Shown here piece after piece: positions 12,191-24,188 of a stretch of 64,000 nt of DNA. The stretch lies in NCBI RefSeq assembly GCF_002878395.1, contig NC_061115.1, positions 58,095,564 through 58,159,563 on the forward strand, in the 5' to 3' direction. The DNA comes from Capsicum annuum. Taxonomy: Eukaryota; Streptophyta; Magnoliopsida; Solanales; Solanaceae. Under the pieces are notes generated by a model that was not told where the DNA came from, ran no database searches, and was given only the letters and a program-made list of their open reading frames with translations. How positions within the stretch are numbered: the first letter of the stretch is position 1; every line of letters begins with the position of its first letter. Both the position numbers and the translations under genes were made by a program.

Positions 12191-13182
12191 CTTGAAGATA
12201 TTTATGTTTCAATAGACCTTTTTATGCTATGCAACACTTCAAAGGATAGTTCAATATGCATATTCTCATATTCAAAGCAATTTCACAAGAGTGGGTTGGG
12301 CTTATCATCAACTAAATCATCAAAGTTCACAAAATCAGGAGAATTAACAACCCTCCCTTGTTTATTCACCATGCCCATGCACCCCACAAGTCAAAACCAT
12401 CACTAAAACATGAACAAGTATGTTTAAACCACACGAACATCATATAAGGACATAATCATTCAGAACTCTCAATCGATGTTCCATAACCTATATCAATAAA
12501 ATATATGATTTAAGGACATAATACTTGGGAGAGAGTAACATGCCTGAGATATCAAGATTTACAAAGAGAAATCAACCCTTCGAAGCTCTAGATGCCAATT
12601 TTAGGAAACCCTATTCTTACTCTAGGGATTTAAGAGAATTTGGGAGATGTTTATGATTAATAAAGGTTGGAAATAATAACCCAAGGTGTTTTTATGCGCG
12701 TGGGGTCTAAGTAAAAAAGGAGGGAAATGTCTAAAGTCCCCTTCATTAAAAGCTAAAAAATTATTGCCAGTGACTATAGGTCATGCATTATATGACTTGT
12801 AAAGTAACCCACCAACTAGTAGGGTCCTAGTCATATTCAAGATAGAAGCTTTTGGGTACCACTGGTCACCCTACTATTGGTACCATATAACTCATATAGA
12901 TTCATTGCAACTTGTTGAGTTTAGTCGTGATCAAGGAAGTAAATTAGGCTAAATTTACTGGTCAGGCTATAGTTTGGGACTATACTACTCGTATGGAGTC
13001 TTTACTAATCGCGACCCCTAGTTATAGTCACCATAAAAACTTTACGCTAGCACACTGGTCAGGCTATGATTAGGGTCTTTAAGACCCGTATAGAGACCTT
13101 ACAACTTGTATAGTGAGTCGCAGGTTTGAAAGTGAGCTCAAAGATTAGGGATTTTTTAAGGACAAATATCTAAGGTATTACA

Positions 13183-14300
13183 ATGCTCCTATACTTTTCA
13201 TGGAAAAAAGGGATGGGTCTCTTCGGATGTGTATAGACTATCGTTAGTGGAATTAGGTGCTCATGAAAAATTAGTACCCTCTTCCTATTGATCTTCTTTT
13301 GGGCTATCACTAGTTGAAAATTAGGGAGGTTGATATTCCCAAGACTTCTTTACAAACCCGATATGGACATTATGAGTTTTTGGTTATGTTATTTGGGTTG
13401 AACAATGCTCCATCTACTTTAATGGATCTTATGAATCGGGTGTTTAGATAGTTCCTAGATTTCTTTGTTATTGTCTTCATTGATGACATCTTGGTATACT
13501 TTAAGAGTGAGGAGGATCATGCCAATCACTTCTGAATTATTTTGCAGACTCATAAGGACCAAAAATTGTATGCTAATTTATCTAAGTATGAGTTTTGGCT
13601 GAATCTTATGACTTTTTTGGGGCATGTTGTTTGTAATAAGGGGATAAAGGTGGATCCCCAGAAAGTTGAGGTAGTTAAGAAATGGTCTAGACCCTCAACT
13701 CTAATCAATATTAGGAATTTCTTGGGATTGGTTGGGTATTATAGGAGGTTTGTGGAGAGTTTCTCTTCTTTTATCTCTTCGTTGACAAGGTTGACTCAGA
13801 AAAAGGTTTAAGTTTTTAAGGTTTGGTGCTTGTGAGGGTAGTTTTGAGAAGTTGAAGGATAAGTTAATTTCTGCACCAGTTTTGACGCTTCCCAGGGGTA
13901 CATATGGGTTTATATATATAGTGATGCATCCTGTGTGTGTTTGAGTTATGTTTTGATGCAGCATAGTAAGGTTGTAGCTTATTCTTCTAGAAAGCTTAAA
14001 ATTCATAAGAGGAATTACCTGACTCACAATCTAAAGTTGGGGGTGGTGGTCTTTACTTTGAAATTTTGGCGCCATTATTTGTATGGGGGTATGTAAACAT
14101 CTATTCAGATCATAAGATCTTGCAGTATGTGTTTACACAGAAGGAATTGAATCTCAGGCAGATGCGGTGGCTCAAGCTACTTAAGGATTATGACATGAGC
14201 CCTAACTATTATTTAGGTAAAGCTAATGTTGTTGCTGATGCTCTTAGCAAGTTCTATATGGGAATTTTATCCTATGTTGATAAGGAGAAGAGAGGGTTGG
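13183..14300 (+). pseudogene. Gypsy-1 RT-RNase H pseudogene fragment
   Basis: Starts inside RT ([19 protein letters not shown]) directly after the gypsy-2 LTR, so it has no start of its own. The catalytic FIDD is at 13476-13487, followed by the RT thumb at 13542-13811 (VVKKWSRP, FLGLVGYYRRF). RNase H follows with a frameshift near 14090, then a readable end at 14066-14300 containing ADALSK. Stops and one or more frameshifts occur. It is cut at 14300 by the LTR of gypsy C. Its missing N-terminal part matches 54505-56215, which stops at the equivalent codon. Integrase is not found in the window. Confidence 0.8.
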
Positions 14301-16225
14301 TGTCACGACCAAACCAGGTCCTAGTAGTGACGGGTATCTCAAGCCTACCATGATCCGGAGACCACCCCCTTATCCTAACATCAAGAACACAATAAAGATA
14401 AATAGCAGAAGACAACCAGACATGATAATAAGATGAATAGATAAACTAAATGAAGAATAGAAATCGACAATGAATATCCAACCCACATTTGTCCACAAAA
14501 CAATCTAAATATCAAAGTAGCAAACTAGGTTGGGACATTCACCCGACCATGACAGAGAGTGACCAGAATTGGCAAAATATAAAAACAAACTAATGAAATG
14601 GTAAATCTTTTTGGATGATGGAGGGTTACTAATTGATAACAACTCACTGATATCTGCATCACCTAACTCTGCACAAGAGTAACAAAAGAAGCTTAGGATG
14701 CTACATCATGAAATGATGCAACATCCAGGGATGATCAGTGGGATGAGCATTGGTATGTAACTCAAGTAAAGTGATAAAATAATGTAATGTCTAAAATTAG
14801 TCAAACCACATGCACATATTCGTACATACATATATAGGATGTTAGGATAGGGTAACGGGTCATGAACATAAGAGTTTAAAATTATTGATCTAGAATGTGT
14901 AGCTCTATCCATCCTAAGGGAACCCACGTGCTATATGAGTTTACCTCTCCTGATGAAAGGGACCTAGTGTGTGTTAGCCGTACGAACAAAGGAAATCCAA
15001 AGGAGGGACAAAGACGCCAAGTCTCCAACCATCCCAAAATATTTAATGTATGAACTATGCCGACGATCATAAATACCCCCACACCAATAAATGTGGTTTC
15101 TAGTATTGTTCCCCCCGGGATCTCCACCTTCATGACGAGCTACACAACCCTCTTTAAGCCTAAGTTAAAACATTCGCACACAATCCCAATTGTTAACCCA
15201 TGACTCTTTTATTAAAGAATTTACCATTTGGTATCGTCATACCAATTATGCTTACAAGCTAATCCAATTATGCCATTCCAATACAATTAACCAATTTGAC
15301 TCCTAAGTTCCATTTTAAAAATCCAAAACCATGGCCACCATGGCCTTTCAAATCCATTTTTATCCATTTAGCCTCTATGTGTAATGTAATGCCAAAAATA
15401 AGTTAAATCATACGTATCTATGTTCCAAAATAAAGTTTACAAAGTGGTAGAGGATAATACCAATTCCAAACCAAAAATCCATACCTTTGGGGCAATCCAT
15501 GTCCCCCATTTCAACCATATTAACCATGCACCTATTCAACCCTTAAAAAGCATCAATTGAAGAATAACCAAAATGTTTAAACCATGGGAAACATAACTGA
15601 AGTAATAATCATCAAGAATCCTTAAACCCATTTTCAAATCCAACCATTAAAACTACATGAACAATGATTAACATATGCCATTATATAAAATTTATGTTTA
15701 GAGAGAATTCATGAATTAGAGCCTAAATGCTTAATCCCTTGAAAATCCTAGTTTTCTCTTGCTTTAGGGAGTTTAATAAGAGAGAACTGTATTTGATTTT
15801 TTTTAACTTATGGAAAAGACACTATTTGAGGTGTTTGAAGTCATGGGATAATAGTTGGATGGCAGGAAATGACTTAGATAAACCCACTTAAAATGTGCAA
15901 TAAAACTGGGCCCAGTTGCTATGACTCAGGTAATGACTCATGACGTCTGACCATGAGTTGTTACCTAGACTTATTACCTGAGGGCCCAAATCTTGTCCCT
16001 TCACTGTTTTGGTCATAAGTCACTCATTATGACTCATGACCTGACCTAATGACTCGTGACGTCGACTCATGGTCAAGGCAAAACTTTGAGAAATCTTACA
16101 AGTGAGACCACAAGTCTCACCTAATGCTCATGATGAGTGTTGGAGACTCGTCATCTAAGTCGTAGTCCTTGCAATATTGCCAACACACTAGAATTATTCA
16201 GACTCCAAAAATCTAGGCTATTCCA
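14301..16225 (-). repeat. 3' LTR of gypsy C
   Basis: 1925 bp, from TGTCACGACC to GGCTATTCCA in plus orientation. The first 117 bp match the 5' LTR piece at 21062. Middle parts match the LTR at 53450-54500 in reverse, including a GGTATGAC(G/A)ATACCAA segment. Between 15910 and 16170 the motif TGACTCATGA(C) recurs, sometimes joined to GACGTC. Read from the minus strand this lies just inside the LTR start, where U3 regulatory repeats are expected. Just outside, ATTCCCCCTAGGA (16226-16238) is the reverse complement of a polypurine tract. Confidence 0.85.
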
Positions 16226-16341
16226 ATATTCCCCCTAGGATTATTCATCCCTAAATAAGAAGTTAGGGGTATATAAGACAAAATATAACCAGAAATCAAG
16301 AGTAAATTTGAAAAGTAATAAGGAAGAAAGAAACTCATACC

Positions 16342-19300
16342 TTAAGTATTTTCATCTAGTCTGGATAATAAGAACGGGTATTTAGCCTTCATATCATCTT
16401 AAGCTTCCCATGCAACTTAGTCAACCTTTTGGTTTCTCCAAAGCACTTTTACCGAAGCTACATCCTTAGTTCTCAGCCCACGGACTTGCCTATCCAATAT
16501 CCTCATTGGGACTTCCTCGTAAGATGGGGAGTCCAAAGCACCAACATTCTCCATAGGAACAATCAAAGAAGGATTATATATACACTTTTTCAACATCGAC
16601 ACATATAAAATAGAGTGAATAGAGCCCAAGCTTGCAGGCAAACCAACTCATAAGCAATATTCCCAACTCTCCTCAAAATCTAATACGGGCCAACATAATG
16701 GGGAATGCACTTCCCCCTTTTCCCAAACCTCATAACTTCTTTCATAGTAGAGACTTTTAAGAACAAACAGTTACTAACCTTAAACTCTAACTCCCATTGC
16801 CTCACATTCATATGTCTTTGGTGACTCTGAGCAGTCTTAAGTCTATCTCTAATCACTTTCAGCTTCTCCATGGCTTGGTGAACCAAGTAAGGACCAAACA
16901 ACCTAGGCTCACCAGCGTCAAACCACCCAATAGGAGACTTAGACCTCCTACTATATAGAGCCTCGAAAGGAGCTATCTAAATACGTGGATAATAGCTATT
17001 AATGTATGAAAAATAAATAAGAGGTAAATGATCAACCCAACTACCCCCAAAATCAACTAAACAGGTCCTTAGAATATACTCCAAAGTTTGAATAGTCTGC
17101 TCTGCTTGTCCATCAATTTGAACATGGAAAGCGGTGATATGGTTCACTCAAGTACCCAAAACCTTTCTGAAATGGATGCCAAAAGTGAGAAGAAAATTTC
17201 GTACCTCAGTCTGCAAAGATAGACACATGCACTTCATGTAACTTGAAAATCTCTTAAATAAATAACTTAGTAGAATCCTCACCAAAGTAATTATCCCTCA
17301 TAGGAAAGAAGTGAGCAAACTTAGCCATCCTATCCACAATGACCCAAATCAAATAATACTAGTTTTGAGAAAGCGATAGACCTGTAATGAAATCCCTATT
17401 AATCATCTCCCACTTCTACAGGGCAACTCTATCTCTTGAAATATGCCACTAGGCCTCATGTGTATAATCTTGACTTGCTGACAAACCATACACTTAGCCA
17501 TAAAATTGCACCACATCCCTCTTCATATTATTCCACCAATAGGTCTCATTCAAGTCATGGTACTTCTTAGTTGAACCCAGATAAACTATATATCTTGAAT
17601 TATGAGCCTCAGTCAAAATCTTTTCATGCAACCCATCAACATTAGGAATACATAGCCTACCTTGATATCTCAGAATACCATCGACCCCAGTCTCGAATTC
17701 CATAACATTTTGTTGACTGATATCACCCTTAACCGACACAAGTATGGGATTCAAGGTCTAGTTTTCCTTCAGCTCAGCACCAAGAGATGATTTAACCACT
17801 TCTTGAAAAATCACTTTTCCATCCTTGAAGTCTAAAAGATGAACTTCCAAGTTAGCCAATCAGTGAAAATATTTCACCAATCCTCTCTTATCCTCTTCTT
17901 TGTTAGATAAGCTCTTCATCGATAACCTACTAAGAGCATCAACAACAACATTAGCTTTACCTCAATGGTAGTGCAAACTCATGTAATAATCCTTGAGTAA
18001 CTGAAACCACCACTCTACCTGATATTGAACTCCTCTTGAGTGAACACATACTACAAACTCTTATGATCTTGATAGATATCCATATCCACCCCATATAAAT
18101 AGTGGAGCCAAATCTTCAAAGTGAAAACCACAACTGCCAACTCTAAGTTGTGAGTCGGATATTCCTCTCATGAACCTTAAGATACCTGAAAGCATAAGCC
18201 ACAACCTTACCATGCTGCATCAAAATGCAACCCAATCCCACATGGGACGTATCACAATATACCACAAATATATCAGTACCATTAGGAAAGGTCAAAATAG
18301 AAGCAGAAGTCAACTTATCCTTCAACTTCTTAAAACTACCTCACAAGATTTGTACCATAATAACTTAACCTTCTTTTTAGTTAGCTCTATCAACGGAGCA
18401 GCAATATAAGAGAATCTCTCCATAAACCTCCTATAATACCCAACCAAGCCTAAGAAGCTTCTAATGTAGGTTGGATTCGTGGGTTTAGGCCACTTTTTAA
18501 CCGTTTCAACCCTATATAGATCCATCTTGATCCCCTCACAAGAAAAAACATGGCCAAGAAAGGTCATATTATTCAGCCAAAACTCACACTTAGAAAATTT
18601 TGCATACAACTTCTTATCCTTAAGAGTCTGAAACATAATTCAAAGGTGATTTACATGATCCTCCTCACTCTTAAAGTAAAACAATATGCCATTAATGAAT
18701 ACTATCACAAATAAGTGTAGAAACTGCTTGAAAATATAGTTCATAAGATCCATAAAAATAGTCGAAGCATTAGTGAACTCAAATAACATAACAAAAAACT
18801 CATAATGACCATATCGGGTTTATAAAGTAGTTTTGTGATTATGAATGTCTCAAATTTTCAATTGATGATATCCTGAACAAAGATCAATCTTAGAGAAACA
18901 CCTAAAACTTGAAACTGGTTGAAAAGATCATCAATCATAGGAAGAAGGTAGTTATTCTTCACTGTTACCTTATTTAACTGTCGATAACCTATACACATCC
19001 AAAGATACCCATCTTTCTTACATACGAAAATCACCAAAGCACCTCACAAAGAGAAACTAAGATGGATGAAACCCTTATCAAGAAGATCCTTCAACTGCTC
19101 CTTTATCTTCTTTAACTCAGACAAAACCATCCTATAAGGAGTAATAAAAATTGGATGGGTATCCAATAGAAGATCAATCCCAAAGTCTATTTTTCTAATG
19201 GGATAAATTTATTTTTCTATCGGGATAAATTCTATGAAGATCATTAGAAAATACTTTAGAAAACTCATTAACCATGAGGATAGATTACAAAGAGAGGCCC

Positions 19301-20852
19301 TAAAAATTAAAATCCTTAACCCAAACTAAATGATACAGGCACCCTTTAGAAATCAACTTTCGAGCTCTAAGATAAGAAATAAAACCTCCCTTAGGGTAAT
19401 AAGGAGCTTTTCTCCATTCAACTACTTGTTTATTAGGAAATTGAAAGCTGACCTTTTGGGTCCTATAATCTAGAGACATATAAAATAATGAAGCTAATAG
19501 ATCCCTAAGATAACATCAAAATCCACCATATCGAATTCTATCGGATCCACCTATGTCTTCCTATGAAAGATGGACACCACAAAACCTCTAAAGATTTTTA
19601 TAAAAATTATAGAATCACCCACCGAAGTAGAAATAGAAAAGGGTAGGAAATATTTTAGGACTAAAACCAAAATGCACAGCCATATAAGGGGTCACACAGG
19701 ATAGGGTAGAATGCGGATCAAGCAAATAATAATCATCACAAGGGAAGAGTTGTAACATACAAGTAACAACATCAGGAGATGCCTTAAACACCTAATGAGT
19801 AGCTAGTAAATAGAGACAATTCTAGCTAGTGTCGATACTAGAAGTAGTGCCCTCTGGTGCAGGGACTGAAGAGATGGCGACCGAGACCTTATTAGCATTA
19901 GTGGCAACTTAAGCTGTAGGATAGTTCCTCTACATATGTCTAGGATGACCTTAATTGAATCACAAGATCCTCCCATCATCATAATAAAGACGATAAAGCT
20001 GACTGAGCTCTACTAAGTTGAAACTGGGCACCTGTGTCATAGGACCACTAAGATTCTAAAATAATTATAACTCAACAACTTAGGATAAGGATAACTAGCC
20101 AACTAATATGAATTAGAATTTCCCCAAGTCTTTTTCTTGGTCCACTTCCTATCATCTCTCTCACTATTCTATTACCCTATACCCTACTCTAAATACTTGA
20201 GCTTTTTATTCTGTCTCCCTCCTATTTTTATTGCTTTTTCTTCTCATCATCTACCTACTGCACATAAACTATAAGCTTGGAGATAATCATATCATTGCCC
20301 AATATTGCAGCCTTATATTCCAATACCAAGTCATGAGACAATCCAGAAGCAAGCCACCTCATCTTGGATCTCATAGTAGATAACAACTCTGGAGCATAAT
20401 GAGTCAACTATTGAAATTTTAATGCATATTCTTTCACACTAATCTTACCTTTCTTCAGATTCACAAATTCCTATGTCGTAGTTTCCCTCAGCTCCTGGGG
20501 AAAGAAATGATCATGAAAGGCACCTGAAAATACATCCCACACCATCGACTCAACATCATCACCTCTTAACTATTCCCACTCCTCATACCACTGATAAGCT
20601 ATATATTTTAGATGATACATAACAAACACTACACCCTCCAAATTAGTAGCATGCATTACTCTAAAAATCTTCTCCATTTTGTACCCTTGAGGATCGTCCT
20701 CAACCTTAAAGCCTATAAAGGTTAGGGGATCAAACCTCATAAACTGGACAACCCATGTGACCTAAAAAAAGGGCGAGTTTCATCCACATTGACCTTAGGT
20801 AGGGCAGAGGTCTAGTAGAGTTTCTACAAACATCAGATCTTTGAGGAGGCAT
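16342..20852 (-). pseudogene. Gypsy C gag-pol pseudogene
   Basis: A Ty3/gypsy Gag-Pol polyprotein with many stops and shifts. The start at 20852 (MPPQRSDVCRN) follows the leader. Gag is at about 19980-20852 and protease at about 19480-19800 (LLDPHSTLSC, where the usual active-site Gly is His). RT is at about 18400-19250; its catalytic box reads FING at 18688-18699 instead of FIDD, so RT was dead even without the stops. RT thumb is at 18322-18636 and RNase H at 18000-18325 (VVYCDTSHVGLGC). The integrase HHCC finger is at 17494-17754 (YWWNNMKRDV), the core at about 16900-17480, and a C-terminal tail reaches TAA at 16342-16344. No chromodomain was recognised. Confidence 0.85.
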
Positions 20853-21061
20853 GATCTGAGAGATGAGTAAACTAGGAGTTAGAGAGTTTCACAAACACTA
20901 GGCCTTATATCCCAAACTAGAAAACAAGAAAAGGGAACATTCCTAAATGTTTTATAGCCTCCCCCTTATAAGTGTAACATACTACATACCCATAAAAGGG
21001 ACTCTAGTCAACACGGGTTAGTGAACACCCAAATACCCTAAACCTGGATCTGATACCAAGT
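20853..21061 (-). promoter_or_regulatory. Gypsy C leader and primer site
   Basis: The minus-strand primer site TGGTATCAGATCC (21046-21058) differs at one base from the initiator-Met consensus. The leader carries a decayed version of the conserved hairpin region at 20963-20994 before the gag ATG. Confidence 0.75.
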
Positions 21062-21178
21062 TGTTATGACCTGAACAAGTGCCATGTCGTTATGGGTATC
21101 TCAAGACCACTATGAGCCAAAGACCACACCCTTAGCTTAACATCCAGAAAACAATATAGATAAATAGCAAAAGATAAC
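21062..21178 (-). repeat. 5' LTR of gypsy C, first 117 bp only
   Basis: Starts TGTTATGACC and aligns with 14301-14420. It stops at GATAAC, where the gypsy D LTR begins. In the 3' LTR the equivalent sequence continues into CCAGACATG, so the break is an insertion or rearrangement point. ATAAC (21174-21178) is the candidate target site of D. Confidence 0.75.
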
Positions 21179-22650
21179 TATAATACCCCATATTTTCCTA
21201 ACTCAATTTATCTCTTAATATACATGAGAATTCTTATCTATAATTTCAAAAATACTTGAAATTTTCTAGCTTAAGACCCATCATTTTGTAGGAAATTCAG
21301 TCAGCTTTCCAACGATATAATTTTTGTCCAAATCTGATATTTGGATGAGAAGTTATCACATTTTTAGTGAAACAATATGCCAAATTGAGAAGCACCGCGT
21401 TGCTGTGATGGTCAAAATGGTATTCATTAATTTCTAGTGAGACACCAAAATTCCAGTGCATCATGGTGAAGTTCTAGTTTCCACTTCTAATTTTTCAGTA
21501 AGGCACCATGATAGAGCCATGTTACACTACAGTGCCATTTCATAATTATCAATTTCCAGTAGCCCAATGCGATTCCACCGTGCCGTAACAAAGCCCATTT
21601 TCACAATTGTCAATTTTAAATAGTTTTAGTCAACTTCCAGTGGCTTACCATGATACCACCACGTCACAGTGAAGGCTAAAAATAGTATTTTTAGTGACGG
21701 AAATTTATTTCTTTCCATGGATAATTTGGTCTTTTTCCACAGCCCTAATTAGTTTAAACACGTTAATTAACCCCTAATAATCTAATTAGATCATTATTTA
21801 CTCAATTTCCCTCAAATCAATATCAATATCTCTTCTAATTAGCAAAACCCTAGCCTTCAAGAATCAAGAACAATCTCAAAAATCTTGAAGAATTAAACCC
21901 CCCATGTATATTAGATGTTCGTCCATGGGTCCTTACCATCCATAGAGCCCAATAATCTTTTTTGAAAATACAAGATTGAAATTTTACGAATTACATGTTT
22001 GAATTGGATTGTGTTCATGTGTGTATTGTGATATGGTCTTCAATCCATGATTAATTACAAGTTTCATGAAATTAAGATAGCATGTATGATAAATTAGGTG
22101 ATTATCATGTTACTTTCTTGAATTTACAAGTTGAATGTTGTAGCCATGATATTTATATATGTTTATTATTCTATGAAATAATCATGCTCCCCAAGTGTTT
22201 GTTAGAATGCCTAGGTAAATTGAATAGTGCAATCATGACATATTAGCATGTGTTCCCATTCATGTACAAGTTCATGCCTTACAAGTGTTTGACGAAATGT
22301 CTCAATGAATGAATCATGACTAAGTGACTAGCTAGTATGCTTTCAAGAATGTGACATGTTTTGCTATTGATGCTATCGAGTCCTGGGGGTATTCAATACC
22401 CAAAAAATCTATCTATTTACCTAGATCACAGTAGCTATAGAATAGTCTCAGTAATTTCATAAGTAGTACTACTTAGTCAGTTACAGAACTTAGTAAAACT
22501 CAGCCCAATTCAATCTAGTTTAATAATCAATGTCATTTAATTGGGAGTAGGATTCAGCACCGAGTAAACCCAAGGGTGGGGCATCAACTATCATTAGAGG
22601 GTGTGATTCTAAGCAGAAGTCCTTGTGTTCCAGTACTACATATCCAGCAT

Positions 22651-24059
22651 TGATGTGCTAGCCATATTTTAACAGATTTAAGACTTTTAACTAGAAATAA
22701 TTGTAAGTTCTTAAGTAAAAATTGTCATTTTTTATTATATTTTATGTCATATTGTACGAAAATAAAGATGCATGGAAACCTAAGATAACTACGTCAAGAA
22801 GGAAAAGTTTTATTTAAAACGGATAGAAAATGTTAATTGATGACTTGTCTAATAACATATCAACAATCTGATAAGTTATCACAGTTGGATATCACCCATA
22901 AGTAGAGAACAAGAAATCTGAAGCACTTCTGACGATATGATCGGAAAAGCTATTAGATATCTGATAAGCTATCAAACTAAGTCGTTACCTGTGGGCAACA
23001 TATAAGATATATGAAGTATTTTTGATGACTTGATCTGATAAGCTATCAGATATCTGATAAGTTATCAGACTAGGTCGTCAGCTAAGGGGCGAAAATATGG
23101 ATTTTAAATTCTGAATTTTATTTAAGTTAAGGATACAAACAATAGCTTTTAGGATTTCATTCATGATTTGGAACTTATTCCAAAGACTAGTTTACATCTT
23201 CTTGGGTATATAAATTTTGAATTCAATTTTTGAATCTTGGATTTTGTTTTGGGAAATTCTTCTTAAATTTGGAAGAGAATAAACCTTTGATTACATCCTT
23301 TGTAAGTTTAATTTATTTGAAATATGGATTCAATTGTTGTTATCTCCTTTTATCTCATACGGAACTAAACCCACAACTATAGTTGTGGGATCTATGATTA
23401 TTCCTATATCGATTTAATAGTTGGACAAGATTCAAGTGATTGTGGGATATCTTTATAATTCCTTTGTAATGAATGTTTTTTGTTGGTGGCAAATAATAGA
23501 TATGGCCTTATGTAAATTTGCTTGAACTGAGAAATCAACTAAAGGTAGTGAATTATCAATGAGTATTTGGGAAGGTTAATTTTCCATCTAATGATTAATG
23601 TTGTAACAAGATTAATCAACTCGAGATAAAATCAGTGTGGATAGAAGGTTTTCCTAAGTTTAATAGAATTAGGGAAATCAATATCTAGGTAGGTTGAGAA
23701 ACACTTAGATGGGCTATCCATAATAATAATTTGGTGTTTCCCACAAGTCACGAGAATCCAATGCCATAAGTATTATTCAATGAGGATTAATAATCATAGT
23801 AATCACAACTCTAGTTTCTCTATATCATTGATTTGACATACTAAAATCTTAGCTTTGAGTTTCTAAAGCAAGTTGAAATGCTGTTTGACTGATAAAAACC
23901 CCCTAATTAAAGGAAACCATTATCTATTAGTCTATTTAATCATAAATAGACTTGATTCACACCATATTCTCTATGGTATTTGGCCCCAACCAAGTTGGGT
24001 TATATATTTGACAACGACCGCTTACTCTCTTTTAAGAGAGGTGTAATTTGGGTGTATCA
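22651..24059 (+). repeat. LTR 1 of gag-protease element
   Basis: 1409 bp, TGATGTGCTAGCC to GGGTGTATCA. It is homologous to the LTRs at 28384 and 34136. It contains a cluster of GATAAG(C/T)TATC inverted motifs at 22868-23070, and a short inverted repeat CTCTTTTAAGAGAG just before the 3' end that could act in R/U5. Confidence 0.85.
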
Positions 24060-24064
24060 AATTT

Positions 24065-24082
24065 TGGCACCATTGCCAGAGA
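24065..24082 (+). promoter_or_regulatory. Primer-binding site, tRNA-Asp type (body 1)
   Basis: TGGCACCATTGCCAGAGA, five bases after the LTR end. It matches the tRNA-Asp primer consensus except at sites explained by CpG decay or G-to-A change. Confidence 0.8.
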
Positions 24083-24188
24083 ATACGATTATCAATTGAG
24101 TATATCTGTGATAACTGACCCTTAGTTAAGTTTCTTGGTTTTACTTTTATTTTTTGTTTTTGATATTTGTAGGCTATCTAATTGTATG

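Larger units (their letters stand above)
5747..13182 (-). mobile_element. Gypsy-2 element, 5' half: 5' LTR, leader, gag, protease, start of RT
   Basis: A minus-strand Ty3/gypsy element read from 13182 down to 5747. The 5' LTR is followed by an initiator-Met primer site, a short leader and gag-protease-RT remnants. It stops in the RT palm or connection region where LARD1 begins. The flank at 13183 is plus-strand gypsy-1 RT, so this element is inserted in another gypsy. The missing C-terminal half matches 57243-59084, interrupted at the equivalent codon by LARD2. Confidence 0.8.
8475..13182 (-). repeat. 5' LTR of gypsy-2, split by a solo LTR
   Basis: In plus orientation it runs from TTTGATGACC next to the primer site to GGTATTACA at 13182. 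Removing the solo LTR at 9618-12054 leaves about 2.27 kb. The first 1 kb aligns with the 3' LTR of the gypsy-2 C-half at 56216-57242, including an (AT)n tract near 9025-9040. The flanking ATGCT (13183-13187) pairs with GTTCT (56211-56215) as a decayed target-site duplication. The 12760-13130 stretch has recurring short motifs around GACTAT/GGTCAGGCTA, perhaps U3 subrepeats. Confidence 0.8.
14301..21178 (-). mobile_element. Gypsy C, nearly full-length minus-strand element
   Basis: 3' LTR (14301-16225), 3' UTR, gag-pol pseudogene (16342-20852), leader with initiator-Met primer site, and the first 117 bp of the 5' LTR (21062-21178), where the gypsy D LTR interrupts it. It is inserted in gypsy-1 after RNase H. 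The flank before it is GTTGG (14296-14300); the partner repeat should lie past the missing part of the 5' LTR and was not found. LTR and protein resemble gypsy-1 and gypsy-2, so all three are one lineage. Confidence 0.85.

Noticed and set aside
22868..23070. CRISPR-like or satellite array
   Set aside because: The GATAAG repeats are unevenly spaced, palindromic and inside an LTR of a plant element. There is no repeat-spacer regularity.
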